DNA from: Planctomycetota bacterium
Lineage (GTDB): Bacteria; Planctomycetota; MHYJ01; WSZJ01; JACPWG01
Direction of reading: 5' to 3'
Length of the DNA stretch: 64,000 nt
NCBI GenBank assembly: GCA_016197205.1
Contig: JACPWG010000099.1
Span: 17,045-81,044, forward strand
The position numbers and the translations under genes are program-made. This document shows positions 62,056 through 64,000 of this stretch, one piece after another. The notes below the pieces were generated by a model. That model saw only the letters and a list, made by a program, of their open reading frames with translations. It was not told the origin of the DNA and did no database searches. Numbering within the stretch: position 1 is the stretch's first letter; each line of letters begins with the position of its first letter.

Positions 62056-62439
62056 ATGCAGGACGACCTTCCCAAGGCGGAAGCCTGTGGCGTCACCATC
62101 ACCTACGAAGGCGACGTCACGGTGGCTGAGTTCACGGGCGCGAAGATCCTGGAGGAGACGACGATCCAGGAGATCGCCAAGGAGTTGATGAAGCTGGTCG
62201 ACGCCCCCTACAAGGTCAAGCTCGTGCTCGACTTTGCGCGCGTGGAGTACCTCTCCAGCGCGGTGCTGGGAAAGCTCATCGCCCTCCACAAGAAGATCGT
62301 GGCGGAGAAGGGACAGTTCCGTCTCTGCGCGATCAAGCCCTCGATCCTCGAGGTGTTCAAGATCACCAAGTTGGACAAGGTGATGTCGATCCTCCCGAAT
62401 CGCGCCGCAGCGGTGTCGGCCATGATGCTCAAGAAATGA
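62056..62439 (+). CDS. STAS-domain protein (anti-sigma-factor-antagonist type)
   Basis: 127 residues. GVTITYEGDVTVAEFTGAKILEE, VLDFARVEYLSSAVLGKLIALHKK and LCAIKPSILEVFKITKLD match STAS domains of the SpoIIAA type, with the phosphorylatable serine region in YLSSAVLG. Such proteins are switched by kinase and phosphatase partners; none is adjacent, although this window is rich in kinases. GTGGAGGAATTGCCCG precedes the ATG. The glycogen phosphorylase ATG overlaps its stop (ATGA), so the two are coupled. Confidence 0.93.
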   Translation: MQDDLPKAEACGVTITYEGDVTVAEFTGAKILEETTIQEIAKELMKLVDAPYKVKLVLDFARVEYLSSAVLGKLIALHKKIVAEKGQFRLCAIKPSILEVFKITKLDKVMSILPNRAAAVSAMMLKK

Positions 62440-64000
62440 GCCCTGACCCGCTTCGTTTCCCGCATTGGGGAGCCACGCCCACGTCCACGCCGACCCCCTC
62501 GCCTGCCGCCGCCCCCGCCGAGGTGAAAAGCCCCGCCCTGCGCGTCGACGCCCACAAGGGGGGGGACGCTGAGTCGCTCACGCTCGGCTACGCCAACCAT
62601 CTCAAGTACACCTTGGGGAAGGACCGCTTCACGGCCACCCCGATGGACCGGTATATGGCGGTCTCCCTCGCCGTGCGCGACCGCATCATGGAGCGGTGGA
62701 TCGAGACCCAGCAGAGCTACCACGTCCGCAACGCGAAGCGGGTCTACTACCTCTCCATGGAATACCTCCTCGGCCGCTCGCTCCAGAACAACGTCATCAA
62801 CCTCCAGCTCGAGCCGACCGTCCGCCAGGCCTTGAACGAACTGGGCCTCGACTGGGGCCGCCTCTGCGAGGTGGAGGTCGACGCCGGGCTCGGCAACGGC
62901 GGCCTCGGCCGTCTCGCCGCCTGCTTCCTCGACTCCATGGCCACGCTCGCCCTCGCCGCGACCGGGTACGGGCTTCGCTACGACTACGGGATCTTCAATC
63001 AGTCGATCCGCGACGGGCACCAGGTCGAGGAGCCCGACGAGTGGCTCCGCCACGGCAACCCCTGGGAGGTCGTCCGCCCGGAGTACGCCGTCCCCATCCG
63101 CTTCGGCGGCCGCACCGAGGTCGCCCAGCACTCCGGCCGCCCGCGCGTGCGCTGGGTCGACGCGCGCAGCGTCGTCGGCCTCCCCTACGACACGCCGATC
63201 GTCGGCTTCGGCACCGTCAACGTCAACACCCTCCGCCTCTGGTCCGCCAAGGCGTCGCAGGAGTTCTCGTTCGGCGAATTCAACCAGGGGGACTACCAGG
63301 GCGCCGTATCCGCGAAGACCGACGCCGAGAAGATCACGAAGGTCCTCTACCCGAACGAGCACCACCAGCAGGGCAAGGAGCTGCGCTTCCGGCAGGAGTA
63401 CTTCCTCTCGGCCTGCGCGCTCGCGGACATCATCCGCCGCTACCGCGTGCACAACCGCGACTGGGCGCACTTCCCCGACAAGGTCGCCATCCAGATCAAC
63501 GACACGCACCCCGCGGTCGCCATCCCGGAGTTGCTGCGCATTTTCGTGGACGAGGAGGGGCTCCCTTGGGACGAGGCGTGGGAACTCACGGAGGCGTCCT
63601 TCGGCTACACGAACCATACCCTCCTGCCCGAAGCGTGCGAGCGCTGGCCGGTGCCGACCTTTGAAAAGCTGCTGCCGCGGCATCTGCAGATCATCTACGA
63701 GATCAACCACCGCTTCCTGCGGCAGGTCGCGCAGCACTCGCCGAACGACCACACCCGCATCGCCCGCGTGAGCCTCATCGAAGAGGGACATCCGAAGTAC
63801 GTGCGCATGGCGAACCTCGCGGTCGTCGGCTCCCACTCGGTGAACGGCGTCGCAGCCCTGCACTCGGAGCTGGTGAAGACGCGCCTCTTCCCGGACTTCG
63901 TCGAGGTGTTCCCGACCCGGTTCAACAACAAGACGAACGGCGTCACGCCGCGGCGCTGGCTGCTCGACGCGAACCCCGGGCTGGCGGAGCTGCTCACCGA
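62436..64000 (+). CDS. glgP: Glycogen phosphorylase (3' end outside window)
   Basis: At least 521 residues. The start ATG overlaps the STAS stop by four bases; after a Pro/Thr/Ala-rich leader the phosphorylase fold begins at YANHLKYTLGKDRFTATPMDRYMAVSLAVRDRI. Signatures include RVYYLSMEYLLGRSLQNN, DAGLGNGGLGRLAACFLDSMATL, GFGTVNVNTLRLWSA, IQINDTHPAVAIPELLRIF, NHTLLPEACERWPV and FNNKTNGVTPRRWL. It releases glucose-1-phosphate from alpha-glucans; the PLP-binding lysine lies beyond the window. The upstream STAS protein suggests regulation of glycogen use by a phosphorylation-controlled switch, which is an inference. Confidence 0.96.
   Translation, partial: MSPDPLRFPHWGATPTSTPTPSPAAAPAEVKSPALRVDAHKGGDAESLTLGYANHLKYTLGKDRFTATPMDRYMAVSLAVRDRIMERWIETQQSYHVRNAKRVYYLSMEYLLGRSLQNNVINLQLEPTVRQALNELGLDWGRLCEVEVDAGLGNGGLGRLAACFLDSMATLALAATGYGLRYDYGIFNQSIRDGHQVEEPDEWLRHGNPWEVVRPEYAVPIRFGGRTEVAQHSGRPRVRWVDARSVVGLPYDTPIVGFGTVNVNTLRLWSAKASQEFSFGEFNQGDYQGAVSAKTDAEKITKVLYPNEHHQQGKELRFRQEYFLSACALADIIRRYRVHNRDWAHFPDKVAIQINDTHPAVAIPELLRIFVDEEGLPWDEAWELTEASFGYTNHTLLPEACERWPVPTFEKLLPRHLQIIYEINHRFLRQVAQHSPNDHTRIARVSLIEEGHPKYVRMANLAVVGSHSVNGVAALHSELVKTRLFPDFVEVFPTRFNNKTNGVTPRRWLLDANPGLAELLT

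Overview
This 64 kb window is high-GC DNA from a Gram-negative bacterium. An LptE-like lipoprotein, a BamD-like protein and several lipobox signal peptides imply an outer membrane. The ECF-type sigma-like proteins, abundant protein kinases and pseudokinases, TerB-like and WD40 proteins, a Uma2-family protein and GIDE-family membrane proteins together suggest a Planctomycetota-like lineage. That placement is an inference from gene content; no rRNA or other decisive marker is present. Genes are typically preceded by GGAGG-type ribosome binding sites. Putative promoters have -35 TTGNC-like and -10 TATAAT, TAGAAT or TATCCT boxes.

Layout. 0-6 kb: a PknK-like pseudokinase/AAA/TPR regulator (cut by the window edge) and a TPR-GAF-Fis regulator. 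6.5-11.6 kb: a short-chain acyl-CoA module (thiolase, 3-hydroxyacyl-CoA dehydrogenase, acyl-CoA dehydrogenase) interrupted by a HEAT-type lipoprotein. 12.4-19.1 kb: patatin lipoprotein, a small membrane protein, then ftsH, an lptE-like gene, a bamD-like gene and recO. 19.4-24.7 kb: 3D-domain protein, a GAF/HD-GYP/PilZ c-di-GMP protein overlapping an MBL-fold protein with a basic tail, and a YHS lipoprotein. 25.7-32.6 kb: dapL, rdgB-type pyrophosphatase, zinc-ribbon protein, guaB, and a fused EutB-EutC ethanolamine ammonia-lyase with an MBL-fold hydrolase. 33-41 kb: DUF488 protein, PLDc_N-like membrane protein, dodecin, GIDE protein, guaA, an MSHEN-like/zinc-ribbon protein, a methyltransferase and a VIT-family transporter. 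41-47.4 kb: an orphan, a Uma2 protein, a SNF2 helicase broken by an in-frame TGA, and a TSUP transporter. 48.4-57.7 kb: two paralogous sets of TerB-like protein, kinase or pseudokinase, and sigma-like protein. 57.7-64 kb: alpha/beta hydrolase, coiled-coil protein, a 5'-truncated trypsin-like protease, a STAS protein and glycogen phosphorylase (cut by the window end).

Two things stand out. First, 48.4-57.7 kb carries two versions of a three-part module in which a kinase-type gene lies, on the opposite strand, between a TerB-like gene and a sigma-like gene. The sigma-like proteins have an extra helical N-terminal region and an extra beta-rich C-terminal domain. This is the best candidate here for an undescribed signalling or stress-response system. 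Second, the intergenic DNA is crowded with short non-autonomous inverted-repeat elements, in at least six families present in two or more copies, with no transposase in the window. Several have target duplications, one pair gives a filled/empty-site comparison, and others abut or have truncated genes (GAF-Fis regulator, GIDE copy, protease).

All coordinates, motifs and repeat comparisons were read by eye. No database searches, alignments, GC calculations or folding were run.
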